64,000 bases of DNA from contig NZ_MBFM01000002.1 of the NCBI RefSeq assembly GCF_001696715.1, positions 357,311 to 421,310 of the forward strand, written 5' to 3'. The stretch is from Thauera phenolivorans (GTDB lineage Bacteria; Pseudomonadota; Gammaproteobacteria; Burkholderiales; Rhodocyclaceae). Under the pieces are notes generated by a model that made no database searches, was not told where the DNA came from, and saw only the letters and a list, made by a program, of their open reading frames with translations. The position numbers and the translations under genes are program-made. Numbering within the stretch: the first letter of the stretch is position 1; every line of letters begins with the position of its first letter. Positions 36,477 through 45,012 of this stretch are shown here, piece by piece.

Positions 36477-37031
36477 ATGGCTTCCTACCGGATCGCCGTC
36501 ATCGTCGGCAGCCTTCGGCGCGACTCGTTCAACCGCAAGTTCGCGACCGCGCTCGCCCGCCTGGGCCCGGCAGACTTCAGCTTCGTCCAGCTCGAAATCG
36601 GCGACCTGCCGCTCTACGACCAGGACGACGACGACAATCAGGCGGCGCCGGTCAAGCGCCTGAAATCCGAAATCGCCGCATCCCACGGGGTGATCTTCGT
36701 GACGCCTGAGTACAACCGCTCGATCCCGGGCGTGCTCAAGAATGCGATCGACCACGCCTCGCGGCCGTATGGCGACAGCTCGTGGAAGGACAAGCCGGCG
36801 GGCGTGATCGGGGTGTCGCCGGGCGCGATCGGCACCGCGCTCGCCCAGCAGCACCTGCGCAACATCCTCGCCTGTCTCGGCATGCCGACGCTCGGCCTCC
36901 CGGAGGCTTTCATCCAGGCCAACGACAGCCTGTTCGACGCCGAGGGCAACATCGGCGAGCGTAGCCGCAAGTTCGTTCAGGGCTGGATGGACACCTACGC
37001 CGCCTGGGTGCGGCTGCACACCGGGGCGTGA
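36477..37031 (+). CDS. NADPH-dependent FMN reductase (ChrR/YieF type)
   Basis: A 184-residue flavodoxin-like reductase. The FMN phosphate loop is GSLRRDSFNRKFA (11-23), and TPEYNRSIPGVLKNAIDHAS (about 76-95) is the second signature; GVSPGAIGTALAQQHLRNIL follows. Enzymes of this type reduce quinones, chromate, azo dyes or free flavin with NAD(P)H. ATG 36477 has AAAAGGAG at good spacing. It is convergent with gshA; a GC-rich imperfect hairpin (about 37033-37060) lies between them without a T run. Confidence 0.9.
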   Translation: MASYRIAVIVGSLRRDSFNRKFATALARLGPADFSFVQLEIGDLPLYDQDDDDNQAAPVKRLKSEIAASHGVIFVTPEYNRSIPGVLKNAIDHASRPYGDSSWKDKPAGVIGVSPGAIGTALAQQHLRNILACLGMPTLGLPEAFIQANDSLFDAEGNIGERSRKFVQGWMDTYAAWVRLHTGA

Positions 37032-37068
37032 AGCCGGCGCCGGTCCGCAAGGGCCGGCGCCCGCCGAC

Positions 37069-38649
37069 TCAACAGCGGCTCGGGCCGACGGCCGCCATGT
37101 AGCGTGCGACATAGTCCGCGAAATCGCCCTCGTCGGTGCGTTCGATCTCCGCCTGCGCCGCCAGCGACTCACGCGCCGACTGCTCGAAGCCCTGCTCCGC
37201 CGCGGCCTCCAGCGGACGCCCGCGGAACCACTCGGTATGGCGCTCGCACTGCCGCAGGCCGAACTCGAGGAAGCCGAGCCGCTCGCTGCGCATTTCCGCC
37301 AGCACCCGCGCGGAGGGGGTCAGGGCCGGATCGGCCAGCTTGGCGCGCTGCAGCGCAACCGCCTGCGCGTGCGCCTCGCCGCCTTGCGCGCCGTCGAGCA
37401 GCCCCGCACACACGGTCACGCCCTCGAGCAGCGCCTCGCCCCACTTCCTGAGGCTGCGCGGCTCGCCGTTCTGCCGTAGCGACAGACCGGGACGGCGCCC
37501 CTCCTTCACCGAGAGGGCGAAGTTCGCCGTGCTCTCACGGCATTCCGCACCGCACATCGTCGGACTCTCCTCGAGCGCACAGTAGAGCAGGAAGGCGTCG
37601 AGGAAGCGCGCGGTCGACAGCTCGATGCCGAGTGGCACGAAGGGATCGATGTCGAGGCAGCGCACCTCGACATACTGGACACCGCGGGCGCCGAGCGCCT
37701 GGATTGGCCGCTCGCAGCGCCGGGCGACGCGCTTGGGACGGATGGACGAGTAGAACTCGTTCTCGATCTGCAGCAGGTTGGTGTTCAGTTGCACCCACTC
37801 GCCGTTGCGCCGGGTGCCGATTGCCTCATACGGCGGGTACGGCGTCGACACCGCGCGCCGCAGGCTGTCGAGATAGGCCTCCAGGGTGTTGTAGCAGGGC
37901 TCGATGCTCGCCTGGGCATTGTTCTGGTAGCCGAGATCGCTCATGCGCAGGCTGGTCGCCCATGGCAGGTAAAGGGTGTTCTCGTCGAAGGGCTCGAGGT
38001 CGTGCACCCGGTCGCGCAGGAAACTCGCGCCGACCGCCGGCGAAGCGCCGAACAGGTACATCAGGAGCCAGCTGTAGCGGCGGAAGTTGCGGATCAGCGC
38101 GATGTAGCAGGCGGACTGGTGGGCGGCCGCCGAATTCGCGGCGGCAGCGCCGTCCAGCAACGGCCACAGCGCATCGGGCAGCGAGAAGTTGTAGTGGACG
38201 CCGGCGATGCACTGCATCGCCTTGCCGTAGCGCACCGCCAGCCCCTTGCGATACACATGCTTGATCTGGCCGCTGTGGCTGGTGCCGTACCAGGCAATCG
38301 GGATGTCGGCCTCGTCGGGGAGCTCGCAGGGCATCGACAGCGGCCAAAGGCGCTCGGCGCCGAGCCGGCCGTAGGTGAAACGGTGGATCGCATCGAGCTC
38401 GGCGAGCGTGTCCTCGGGATTCTCCTCGGCGGCGGTGATGAATTCCATCAGCGCCTCCGAGTAGTCGGTGGTGATCTGCGGATGGGTGAGCGCCGATCCG
38501 AGTGCGACCGGGTGCGGGGTCGTCGCCAGGCGTGCATCGCGATCGACGCGCAGGCTCTCCTTTTCCAGACCGTGCCGGCAGTGGCGCAGCAGTTCGCGGG
38601 ATTCGGCCGTGTCGAACAGCGCCACGCGGCGGGAGAAAAGTTCGCTCAA
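37069..38649 (-). CDS. gshA: Glutamate-cysteine ligase GshA
   Basis: A 526-residue ATP-dependent enzyme for the first step of glutathione synthesis, of the gamma-proteobacterial (E. coli) type. Recognisable: [78 protein letters not shown] and [14 protein letters not shown]. Length agrees with the family. It stands alone; no gshB is adjacent. Confidence 0.96.
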   Translation of the reverse strand: MSELFSRRVALFDTAESRELLRHCRHGLEKESLRVDRDARLATTPHPVALGSALTHPQITTDYSEALMEFITAAEENPEDTLAELDAIHRFTYGRLGAERLWPLSMPCELPDEADIPIAWYGTSHSGQIKHVYRKGLAVRYGKAMQCIAGVHYNFSLPDALWPLLDGAAAANSAAAHQSACYIALIRNFRRYSWLLMYLFGASPAVGASFLRDRVHDLEPFDENTLYLPWATSLRMSDLGYQNNAQASIEPCYNTLEAYLDSLRRAVSTPYPPYEAIGTRRNGEWVQLNTNLLQIENEFYSSIRPKRVARRCERPIQALGARGVQYVEVRCLDIDPFVPLGIELSTARFLDAFLLYCALEESPTMCGAECRESTANFALSVKEGRRPGLSLRQNGEPRSLRKWGEALLEGVTVCAGLLDGAQGGEAHAQAVALQRAKLADPALTPSARVLAEMRSERLGFLEFGLRQCERHTEWFRGRPLEAAAEQGFEQSARESLAAQAEIERTDEGDFADYVARYMAAVGPSRC

Positions 38650-38746
38650 AAGTCAGGCTCCTGTGTGCATTTGCCAGCACTATGGGCACGCCGCAACGAG
38701 GATGCAAGAGGCAACTTGTCGGACGTGCGTGAAGGCCCTGCAAAGC

Positions 38747-38773
38747 AGCGAGCCCGCACGCGGCGGGCTCGCT
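38747..38773 (-). terminator. Probable terminator hairpin between gshA and the glycine-zipper gene
   Basis: AGCGAGCCCGC and GCGGGCTCGCT form a perfect 11-bp stem with a 5-nt loop. On the minus strand it follows the gene ending at 38837, but the downstream tract is only GCTTTGC, so termination strength is uncertain. Confidence 0.5.
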
Positions 38774-38836
38774 GAAAAGTCGGTTGCCGGGGGGCGCAGA
38801 TCGGCGTGCCGGCTACCCTGAGCAAGCGGACGGATT

Positions 38837-39364
38837 CTATCCTTCGGCGAGGAGGTCGGTGTAGTCGCCCACCTCGCCGCCAATGACCTCCCGGGCGATG
38901 GCCGTCTCGGTCTCACTGCGTGTCTCGGCCACCAGCACGACCTGACCACTGACGATCGCGTCATGGACCAGGTCCGCCAGCGGCCCGGTCTTGCCGCCGC
39001 CCCCGGCGGTGGCACCGACGCCCGCACCGACGAGGGCGCCAATGCCGGCGCCCCAGCCCAGCATCGCCAGCGGCGCGAGAAGTGGACTGGCAATGAACAG
39101 GCTCGTGCTCCCCGCGACCAACGCGACCTGAGCAAGGGCGCCGAGCCCGGTGCCCACCGCGGTGCCGACGGCGCCATCGACGAGCACGTCCTTCAATACC
39201 GCGTTGCTGTCCTCTTTCGGTTCGGGAAGGGACTGCACCGACTCGGCGTCGAGCAGGTACAGCCGCTCGCGGGGCAAGCCACGCCCCAAGAGCAGGGAAA
39301 GCGCCCTTTCGGCGTCGACCCGGTTGGCGAAGAATCCGGATACGTGGTGGCGATAGTCGTTCAT
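38837..39364 (-). CDS. Glycine-zipper membrane protein of unknown function
   Basis: A 175-residue protein. Residues 1-45 (HHVSGFFANRVDAERALSLLLGRGLPRERLYLLD) resemble the N-terminal domain of stress proteins that carry a YflT-like module. The middle (about 60-125) is strongly hydrophobic and glycine-rich with GAVGTAVGTGLGALAQ and GAGIGALVGAGVGATAGGGG, a glycine-zipper pattern. The C-terminal GQVVLVAETRSETETAIAREVIG forms a second small alpha/beta half. It stands alone between gshA and mgtC. The 249 bp upstream (39365-39613) show no clear promoter or other gene. Confidence 0.65.
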   Translation of the reverse strand: MNDYRHHVSGFFANRVDAERALSLLLGRGLPRERLYLLDAESVQSLPEPKEDSNAVLKDVLVDGAVGTAVGTGLGALAQVALVAGSTSLFIASPLLAPLAMLGWGAGIGALVGAGVGATAGGGGKTGPLADLVHDAIVSGQVVLVAETRSETETAIAREVIGGEVGDYTDLLAEG

Positions 39365-39613
39365 GCCTTGTCTCCTTGCGATGCTTCATCGACGAGAGCG
39401 CGAAACGGCAGCAAGCGGCAAGCCGCGGCGGCCGCATGCATTCGACCAGGGCGGTGCTCAGCGACTCACGCCGTTCCTACGGCGACCGCAACGCCGTCCG
39501 CGAAGCGAGCGCGAAATTCGCATTGCGACACATCCCAGATTAGCTCAATGTCCGGGGAAGCGCCGAGCCTGAGTTCCCGCCCCGCTGCCCGAACCGGCCC
39601 GGGTCGGACCGGC

Positions 39614-39805
39614 TCACCCCGGCGGCTGCTTCTTCGGCGGCGGCGGGTTGTCCACCGGGGCCTTCTTCGGCGAAACCGCCGGCGGATCGCTGGCCGGAAA
39701 ACTTTCCTCGATCGCCTCGTCGATCAGATCCTCGACGTGTTCGCCCTTCGGCTTGGGTTCGCTGACGTCGGTGCGCGGTGCGGTACTGTGCGGATTGTGC
39801 TTCAT
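39614..39805 (-). CDS. Small acidic/proline-rich protein with its own internal start, in frame with mgtC
   Basis: A 63-residue reading frame starting at ATG 39805, preceded by a very good ribosome site AAAGGAG. It contains EDLIDEAIEESFPASDPPA, a motif I recognise from small stand-alone bacterial proteins of unknown function, and a lysine/proline-rich tail. The strong site in the middle of the longer frame argues that this protein is also, or mainly, made alone. Confidence 0.6.
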   Translation of the reverse strand: MKHNPHSTAPRTDVSEPKPKGEHVEDLIDEAIEESFPASDPPAVSPKKAPVDNPPPPKKQPPG

Positions 39806-40351
39806 GGTCGTCTCCTTTGCTCTTTTGCGCCTCCCAGGCGCAGGGTGATGCCCTGCCGCGATACGGCCCGGATTCGATCCGGACGGCTGCGCCGCCTCCA
39901 GCCTCTCCTCCAACCGGTTCAGCAGCGACAACACGCACCACGCAAGGACGGTAGCCGCCAGCGCGGTGCCGAAGCGGCCGAGGGCCGCGCAAACGCCGAT
40001 CGCAGAGGTCATCCAGATACCGGCCGCGGTGGTGAGCCCACGGATGCTCGCCTGGCTTTCCCGCTTGAGGATGGTGCCGGCACCGAGGAAGCCCACGCCG
40101 GTCACCAGCCCCTGGATGACGCGCGACAGCGCGTCGTCGTTCATGTCGGCCTCGATCGCGGCGACCACGACAAGTGCCGCGCCCGTGACGACCAGCATGT
40201 GGGTGCGCAGGCCGGCAGCCTTGCCGACCCGCTCACGCTGGTAGCCAATGATCGCACCGCACAGCAGCGCGATCGTCAGACGCAGCAACGAACGCCCGAC
40301 CTCGCGGGCGTCGCCGAGGCCGACGAGAAGCTCAGCAACGAGAAAATCCAT
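39614..40351 (-). CDS. MgtC/SapB family membrane protein with in-frame acidic/proline-rich tail
   Basis: A 245-residue open frame. Residues 1-150 are an MgtC/SapB domain with LLRLTIALLCGAIIGYQRER, GLRTHMLVVTGAALVV, VIQGLVTGVGFLGAGTILK and GLTTAAGIWMTSAIGVCAALG. MgtC proteins modulate membrane ATP synthase activity and magnesium or acid stress. From residue 183 the frame continues without a stop into a separate small protein sequence (see next entry). Either the two are fused, or a lost stop lets MgtC read through into the next gene. Proline/glycine/arginine-rich linker at about 155-182. Confidence 0.8.
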   Translation of the reverse strand: MDFLVAELLVGLGDAREVGRSLLRLTIALLCGAIIGYQRERVGKAAGLRTHMLVVTGAALVVVAAIEADMNDDALSRVIQGLVTGVGFLGAGTILKRESQASIRGLTTAAGIWMTSAIGVCAALGRFGTALAATVLAWCVLSLLNRLEERLEAAQPSGSNPGRIAAGHHPAPGRRKRAKETTMKHNPHSTAPRTDVSEPKPKGEHVEDLIDEAIEESFPASDPPAVSPKKAPVDNPPPPKKQPPG

Positions 40352-40590
40352 TATTCGTCACCGTATTGACTCAATTGAGCCCTTTCGAGCCTGCGCTCCT
40401 GGACCGCCACACGCGTCCCCCATTTGCCGCAGTCGACCATGAGGCGCCGACCGCTGAGGACGCGGTTCAGCGTTCAACCGTCGAGCCGGGGCATTCGGGA
40501 GGTGGTCGACGACATGATGGAACCGCGAATGATGAGCAAGAAGCCAGCGAATGGCAACAAGACGGGGGCGGTTGCGCTGCCCGGCACGCC

Positions 40591-40627
40591 AAAGCAGAAA
40601 GCCCGCACAAGGCGGGCTTTCTGCTTT
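40591..40627 (-). terminator. Terminator of the pgsA-tRNA transcript (bidirectional form)
   Basis: AAAGCAGAAAGCCCGC pairs perfectly with GCGGGCTTTCTGCTTT around loop ACAAG, a 16-bp stem with T-rich arms. It is eight bases past the tRNA-Cys 3' end on the minus strand. The remaining 40352-40590 between it and mgtC hold no recognisable gene. Confidence 0.85.
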
Positions 40628-40634
40628 GATTCAA

Positions 40635-40708
40635 TGGAGGCGCGACTCGGAATCGAACCGGGGTACACGGCTTTGCAGGCCGCTGCATAACCACTCTGCC
40701 ATCGCGCC
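40635..40708 (-). tRNA. tRNA-Cys (GCA)
   Basis: A 74-nt tRNA on the minus strand. The acceptor stem GGCGCGA pairs with TCGCGCC, the anticodon loop CTGCAAA gives GCA, the T arm contains GGTTCGATTCC, and the 3' CCA is encoded. It lies downstream of tRNA-Gly. Confidence 0.95.
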
Positions 40709-40749
40709 ATGACCAGCTGCTCGTCGATCCCTCGCTGCCGGGACCGCTG

Positions 40750-40770
40750 GAACCAGAGCGGATCTGGTTC
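40750..40770 (-). other. Hairpin in the spacer between two tRNAs
   Basis: GAACCAGA and TCTGGTTC form a perfect 8-bp stem with a 5-nt loop, midway in the 70-nt spacer. It may guide processing of the tRNA precursor; no T run supports termination. Confidence 0.45.
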
Positions 40771-40778
40771 CTGAATGA

Positions 40779-40854
40779 TGGAGCGGGAAACGAGGCTCGA
40801 ACTCGCGACCTCAACCTTGGCAAGGTTGCGCTCTACCAACTGAGCTATTCCCGC
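40779..40854 (-). tRNA. tRNA-Gly (GCC)
   Basis: A 76-nt tRNA on the minus strand: acceptor stem GCGGGAA/TTCCCGC, D arm AGCTCAGTTGGTAGAGC, anticodon loop CTTGCCA with anticodon GCC, T arm GAGTTCGAGCCTC and encoded CCA. It follows pgsA by 59 bp and is probably cut from the same transcript. Confidence 0.96.
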
Positions 40855-40913
40855 TCGGGAAAGACCGCCATTATAGGCAGTAAATCGTAGGTGTCAACGT
40901 CCGGTTCCGGCGC

Positions 40914-41486
40914 TCACTCGCCATGTTCTGCGAGCAGCGGAAGCGCCCGTCGCAGGTAGTAGCCCATCGACCACAGGGTGAGCGCCGCCGCCACGTAGAT
41001 CAGCACCTGACCGGCGAGCCGGACATCGAGGTACAGCAGCGGGGCATTGTAGAGAAGCAGCGGGATCGCGGTCATCTGCGCGGCGGTCTTGAGCTTGCCG
41101 ACGTAGGCGACGGCCACGCTGGCCGACTTGCCCACCCGCGCCATCCATTCGCGCAAGGCCGAGATCGTGATCTCGCGGCCGATGATGATGACCGCGATCA
41201 GCGCATCGACCCGCGCCAGCTGCACCAGCAGGATCAGCGCCGCGGCGACCATCAGCTTGTCGGCGACCGGGTCGAGGAAGGCGCCGAAGGCCGAGGTCTG
41301 GCCCAGGGCACGCGCGAGGTAGCCGTCGAACCAGTCGGTGACCGCGGCGATGACGAATACGATCGTCGCCAGCAGGTTCTTGTCGGCGACGCCGAGCCAG
41401 GCATCGGGCACGTAGAAGATGCCGACGAAGACCGGGATCAGCACGATGCGTGCGAGGGTGAGTGAATTGGGGATGTTGATCGGCAT
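40914..41486 (-). CDS. pgsA: CDP-diacylglycerol-glycerol-3-phosphate 3-phosphatidyltransferase PgsA
   Basis: A 190-residue inner-membrane enzyme making phosphatidylglycerol phosphate. The CDP-alcohol phosphotransferase motif is visible as DGYLARALGQTSAFGAFLD followed by PVADK at about 54-77. Several membrane helices follow. It lies 24 bp after uvrC and before the tRNA genes, the usual order uvrC-pgsA-tRNA-Gly-tRNA-Cys in this group. Confidence 0.96.
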   Translation of the reverse strand: MPINIPNSLTLARIVLIPVFVGIFYVPDAWLGVADKNLLATIVFVIAAVTDWFDGYLARALGQTSAFGAFLDPVADKLMVAAALILLVQLARVDALIAVIIIGREITISALREWMARVGKSASVAVAYVGKLKTAAQMTAIPLLLYNAPLLYLDVRLAGQVLIYVAAALTLWSMGYYLRRALPLLAEHGE

Positions 41487-41510
41487 TGTTGCGGCGCGCC
41501 GCGCCTCCTT

Positions 41511-43331
41511 TCAGTGCAGGGCCGAGTATATCGCTTCGGCCAGCCGCCGGCTGACGCCGTCGACCCGACACAAGTCCTCGACCGTCGCCTCGCGCACGCC
41601 GTCGAGTCCGCCGAAGGCGGCGAGCAGGTTGCGCCGGCGCGAGGGACCGACGCCCGGGATGTCCTCGAGCTTGGAGCCCACCCGCGCCTTGCCGCGCTTG
41701 GCGCGATGGCCGGTGATCGCGAAGCGGTGGGCCTCGTCGCGGATCTCCACGATCAGGTGCAGCGCGGCCGATTCTCCGCCGAGCGCGAGGCCCTCGCGGC
41801 CGTCGGGGAAGATCAGCGTCTCGAGGCCCGCCTTGCGCCCCTCCCCTTTCGCCACGCCGACCATCGCTACCGACTCCAGCCCGACCTCCGCGAGGATCGC
41901 GCGCGCCGCGCTCACCTGCCCCCTGCCGCCATCGATCAGAATCAGGTCGGGGCACACGCCCTCGCCCGCCGCGACCTTGCCGTAGCGCCGCTCGAGCGCC
42001 TGGCGCATCGCCGCGAAGTCGTCGCCCGGGGTGATGCCGCCGATGTTGTAGCGGCGGTATTCCGCGCGCTTCATCGCGCCCGCCTCGCACACCACACAGG
42101 ACGCCACCGTGGCCTCGCCCATGGTGTGGCTGATGTCGAAGCACTCGATGCGCTGGGGCGCCTCGTCCATGCCGAGCGCATCGCGCAGGGCTTCGAGGCG
42201 CTGCTCGATGCGCCCGGTGTCGCGCGCGCGCGCCTGGATCGCGAGGCGGGCGTTCTTTTCCGCCATTTCCATCCACGCCTTCTCGGCGGCGAAGCGCGGC
42301 GACACCACGCCGGGCGGGCGGTCGGTGATCTCGGCCAGCGTTTCCTTGACGGCCTCGGCGGGGAGATTCACCAGGATGCGCGCCGGGATGGGGTGCTGGC
42401 TGTAGTGCTGTTCGACGAAGGCGAGCAGGCTGTCCATCGCGCCCGACACCGCCGCGCCGCTCGGGAACTGCGGTCGGTCGCCGAGGTGACGGCCGCCGCG
42501 CACCATGGCGATGTTCACGCAGGTAAGCCCGTCCTCCTCGATCGCGGCGAGGATGTCGACGTCCTCGTCCTTGCGGCTGTCGACGAACTGCCTGTGCAGC
42601 ACCGCCTGCAGCACGCGCACCTGGTCGCGGCAGGCGGCGGCTTGCTCGAAGTCGAGACGCTCGGACGCGGCCTGCATGCGCGCGCTCAGGTCGTCGATGA
42701 CTTCGCTCGCCTGGCCGTCAAGGAAGCGGGTCGCGAGCCTGACGTCGGCGGCATAGGCCGCGTGCTCGATGAAACCGACGCAGGGTGCGGTGCAGCGCTT
42801 GATCTGGTGCAGCAGGCAGGGGCGCGAGCGGTTGGCGAAGACGGTGTTCTCGCAGGTGCGCAGCTGGAAGGTCTTCTGCAACAGGTGGATGCTCTCTCGC
42901 ACCGCCCAGGCGTTCGGGAAGGGACCGAAGTAGCGCGCGCCCTTGGCGAAGGCGCCGCGATGATAGGCCAGGCGCGGAAACTCGTCGGCCGAGAGTTCGA
43001 TGTAAGGGTAGGTCTTGTCGTCGCGGAAGAGGATGTTGTAGCGCGGCGCGAGGCGCTTGATGAGGTTGTTCTCGAGGATCAGGGCCTCTGCCTCGGAGCG
43101 CGTCGCGGTGGTTTCGACGCGCTGCACCTGCGCGACCATCATCGCGATGCGCGGGCTCGACAGCGTCTTCTGGAAGTAACTGGAGACTCGGCGCTTGAGG
43201 TTCTTGGCCTTGCCGACGTAAAGCACCTTGTCGTCGGCGCCGATCATGCGATAGACGCCGGGGTCCTCGGTGAGGGTGCGCAGGAAGGGCCTGGGGTCGA
43301 AGGCGGGGGGCGTGGGCGTCGGGTCGGTCAT
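41511..43331 (-). CDS. uvrC: Excinuclease ABC subunit C UvrC
   Basis: A 606-residue nucleotide-excision-repair nuclease. It has an N-terminal GIY-YIG domain (DPGVYRMIGADDKVLYVGKA), a cysteine-rich central part (RPCLLHQIKRCTAPCVGFI), a UVR motif (ARMQAASERLDFEQAAACRDQ), an RNase H-like domain (IECFDISHTMGEATVASCVV, LILIDGGRGQV) and C-terminal HhH (DIPGVGPSRRRNLLAAFGG). Start 43331 is chosen at MTDPTPTPP; no clear ribosome site is seen and longer frames look artefactual. Confidence 0.96.
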   Translation of the reverse strand: MTDPTPTPPAFDPRPFLRTLTEDPGVYRMIGADDKVLYVGKAKNLKRRVSSYFQKTLSSPRIAMMVAQVQRVETTATRSEAEALILENNLIKRLAPRYNILFRDDKTYPYIELSADEFPRLAYHRGAFAKGARYFGPFPNAWAVRESIHLLQKTFQLRTCENTVFANRSRPCLLHQIKRCTAPCVGFIEHAAYAADVRLATRFLDGQASEVIDDLSARMQAASERLDFEQAAACRDQVRVLQAVLHRQFVDSRKDEDVDILAAIEEDGLTCVNIAMVRGGRHLGDRPQFPSGAAVSGAMDSLLAFVEQHYSQHPIPARILVNLPAEAVKETLAEITDRPPGVVSPRFAAEKAWMEMAEKNARLAIQARARDTGRIEQRLEALRDALGMDEAPQRIECFDISHTMGEATVASCVVCEAGAMKRAEYRRYNIGGITPGDDFAAMRQALERRYGKVAAGEGVCPDLILIDGGRGQVSAARAILAEVGLESVAMVGVAKGEGRKAGLETLIFPDGREGLALGGESAALHLIVEIRDEAHRFAITGHRAKRGKARVGSKLEDIPGVGPSRRRNLLAAFGGLDGVREATVEDLCRVDGVSRRLAEAIYSALH

Positions 43332-43395
43332 GTGCGAAATTGGATCTGGCGTTGCGGGGGGCAACACCCATGAACATACAGGCCGGCGCACGCCG

Positions 43396-43444
43396 GTAGG
43401 AGCGGCGAGCGCCGCGTCACCGCCGCAATCGCGGCGGTGACGCG
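43396..43444. repeat. GTAG-type stem-loop followed by 14-bp perfect hairpin
   Basis: GTAG-GA at 43396 leads a stem GCGGCG/CGCCGC with a 2-nt loop. It is followed by a second perfect inverted repeat: CGCGTCACCGCCGC (43413-43426) pairs with GCGGCGGTGACGCG (43431-43444), loop AATC. The pair lies between nagZ and uvrC, 15 bp after the nagZ stop, and may form the 3' end of the nagZ message. Confidence 0.7.
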
Positions 43445-43458
43445 CCTGCACTGCGCGA

Positions 43459-44607
43459 TTATCCGTTCTTGTGCAGGACTTCGGTGCGTCGGTCGCCGAT
43501 CGTGGCGGCGGTCATGGTCGGCGCCGCGCCCGCGTCGTCAACGATCGCGGCGACGCGTTCACGGGCCTGCAGGTAGGCCGCGCTGAGTTCGAGGGCGAAA
43601 GGGTCTGCGAGCCAGGCGGGGGCCTCGGCCGGCGGGACGACGGCGGCGAGGCGGCGGAGGTTCTCCACGTCCAGCATGGGCGCCCAGCGGTCGAGCAGCT
43701 CGGCGGCGAGGTCGGGCCGGTTGCACACCAGCAGCATGTCGCAGCCTGCAGCGTAGGCGGCTTGCGCGCGGCCGAGGATGTCGCCAGCGACGCGGGCGCC
43801 TTCCATGTTGAGGTCGTCACTGAAGATCACCCCCGTGAAGCCGAGGCGACCGCGCAGCACGTCCTTCAGCCAGAAGGACGAGAAGCCGGCGGGCTGGGGC
43901 ACGGGGCCGGGGTCGGCCTTGGGGTAGATGACGTGGGCCGGCATCACGCCGGCGAGCTGGCGGCCGAGACGGTGCCGGTAGGGAGCGATGTCCTCGTTCC
44001 AGACGGCGTCGAAGTCGCGCTCGTCGACCGGGATGTCGTGGTGCGAGTCGGCCTCGACGAAGCCGTGCCCGGGGAAGTGCTTGCCGACGCAGCCCATGCC
44101 CGCCTCCGCCATGCCGGCGGCGAGCGCCTGGGCGAGTGCGGCAACCGCCTGCGGGTCGCGATGGAACGCGCGATTGCCGATCGCACGACTGCACCCATAG
44201 TCGAGGTCGAGCACCGGAGTGAAGCTGAGGTCGATACCGTGCGCACGCAGCTCCGCGGCGAGCACGAAGCCGGTCGCACGTGCGGCCTCGAGCGCGCCGA
44301 GGTGGTCGCGGTCCCACAGTGCGCCGAGGCTGCGCATCGACGGCAGGCGGGTGAAACCGTCGCTGCGGAAGCGCTGCACCCTGCCCCCTTCGTGATCGAC
44401 CGCGACGATCAGCGCCGGCTCGCGCAGGCTGCGGATATCGGCGGTGAGCGCGCGCAACTGATCGGATCCGCTGAAGTTGCGCGCAAAAAGGATCACGCCG
44501 CCGACCAGTGGATCGCACAGTCGCTGGCGCTCCTCGTCGGCGAGCTCGGTGCCCGCGACGTCGAGCATCAGCGGGCCGCGCGGGAGATGGAGCGGATGGG
44601 CTTGCAT
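43459..44607 (-). CDS. nagZ: Beta-N-acetylhexosaminidase NagZ
   Basis: A 382-residue cytosolic family 3 glycosidase that removes GlcNAc from anhydro-muropeptides in cell-wall recycling. Signatures: GPLMLDVAGTELADEERQRL, VGGVILFARNF, VAVDHEGGRVQRF, CVGKHFPGHG with the catalytic histidine loop DSHHDIP, and GFTGVIFSDDLNMEGA with the nucleophile aspartate. It lies 13 bp after acpS. Length is slightly above the E. coli enzyme because of a longer C-terminus. Confidence 0.95.
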   Translation of the reverse strand: MQAHPLHLPRGPLMLDVAGTELADEERQRLCDPLVGGVILFARNFSGSDQLRALTADIRSLREPALIVAVDHEGGRVQRFRSDGFTRLPSMRSLGALWDRDHLGALEAARATGFVLAAELRAHGIDLSFTPVLDLDYGCSRAIGNRAFHRDPQAVAALAQALAAGMAEAGMGCVGKHFPGHGFVEADSHHDIPVDERDFDAVWNEDIAPYRHRLGRQLAGVMPAHVIYPKADPGPVPQPAGFSSFWLKDVLRGRLGFTGVIFSDDLNMEGARVAGDILGRAQAAYAAGCDMLLVCNRPDLAAELLDRWAPMLDVENLRRLAAVVPPAEAPAWLADPFALELSAAYLQARERVAAIVDDAGAAPTMTAATIGDRRTEVLHKNG

Positions 44608-44620
44608 CGGGAAGTCCTGC

Positions 44621-45001
44621 TCAGATACGTCGATCGATGACGGCGAAGGCGATCACGTAGTCGTCCTCGTCGCTCAGACTGAGGTGTGCGCCGAGGCCGC
44701 GCTCGGCGAGATAGGCGGTGAGCGCCTCGTCGTACTCGAAATCGGGTTTGCCCGCGGCGTCGTGCCCCACCCGCACCGCGTGCAGCGTGGCCGGCACCGC
44801 GACGCCGGTGCCGAGCGCCTTGCCGAAGGCCTCCTTGGCAGCGAAGCGCTTGGCGAGGAAGCGCGCCCGATCGACGCTCTCGGCCCACGCCGTGCGCTCG
44901 GCGCCGGCGAGGATGCGATGGGCGAAGCGCTCGCCGTGGCGCTCGAGCGCGCGCCGCACACGTTCGATGCGGACGATGTCGGTGCCGATGCCGTGGATCA
45001 T
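44621..45001 (-). CDS. acpS: Holo-[acyl-carrier-protein] synthase AcpS
   Basis: A 126-residue enzyme that attaches 4'-phosphopantetheine to apo-ACP. Motifs: MIHGIGTDIVRIERV with the magnesium aspartate, and ARFLAKRFAAKEAFGKALGTG. It activates the AcpP encoded at 59136. It follows pdxJ by 11 bp, as in most proteobacteria. Confidence 0.96.
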   Translation of the reverse strand: MIHGIGTDIVRIERVRRALERHGERFAHRILAGAERTAWAESVDRARFLAKRFAAKEAFGKALGTGVAVPATLHAVRVGHDAAGKPDFEYDEALTAYLAERGLGAHLSLSDEDDYVIAFAVIDRRI

Positions 45002-45012
45002 GGCGCCGCCGC

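Noticed and set aside
37033..37060. Terminator between the flavin reductase and gshA
   Set aside because: A GC-rich hairpin with a mismatch exists, but neither strand has a following T run, so it was not listed as a terminator.
40352..40590. Plus-strand frames (87-88 codons) between mgtC and the terminator
   Set aside because: Low-complexity composition, no ribosome site, and they run into the terminator and tRNA-Cys.
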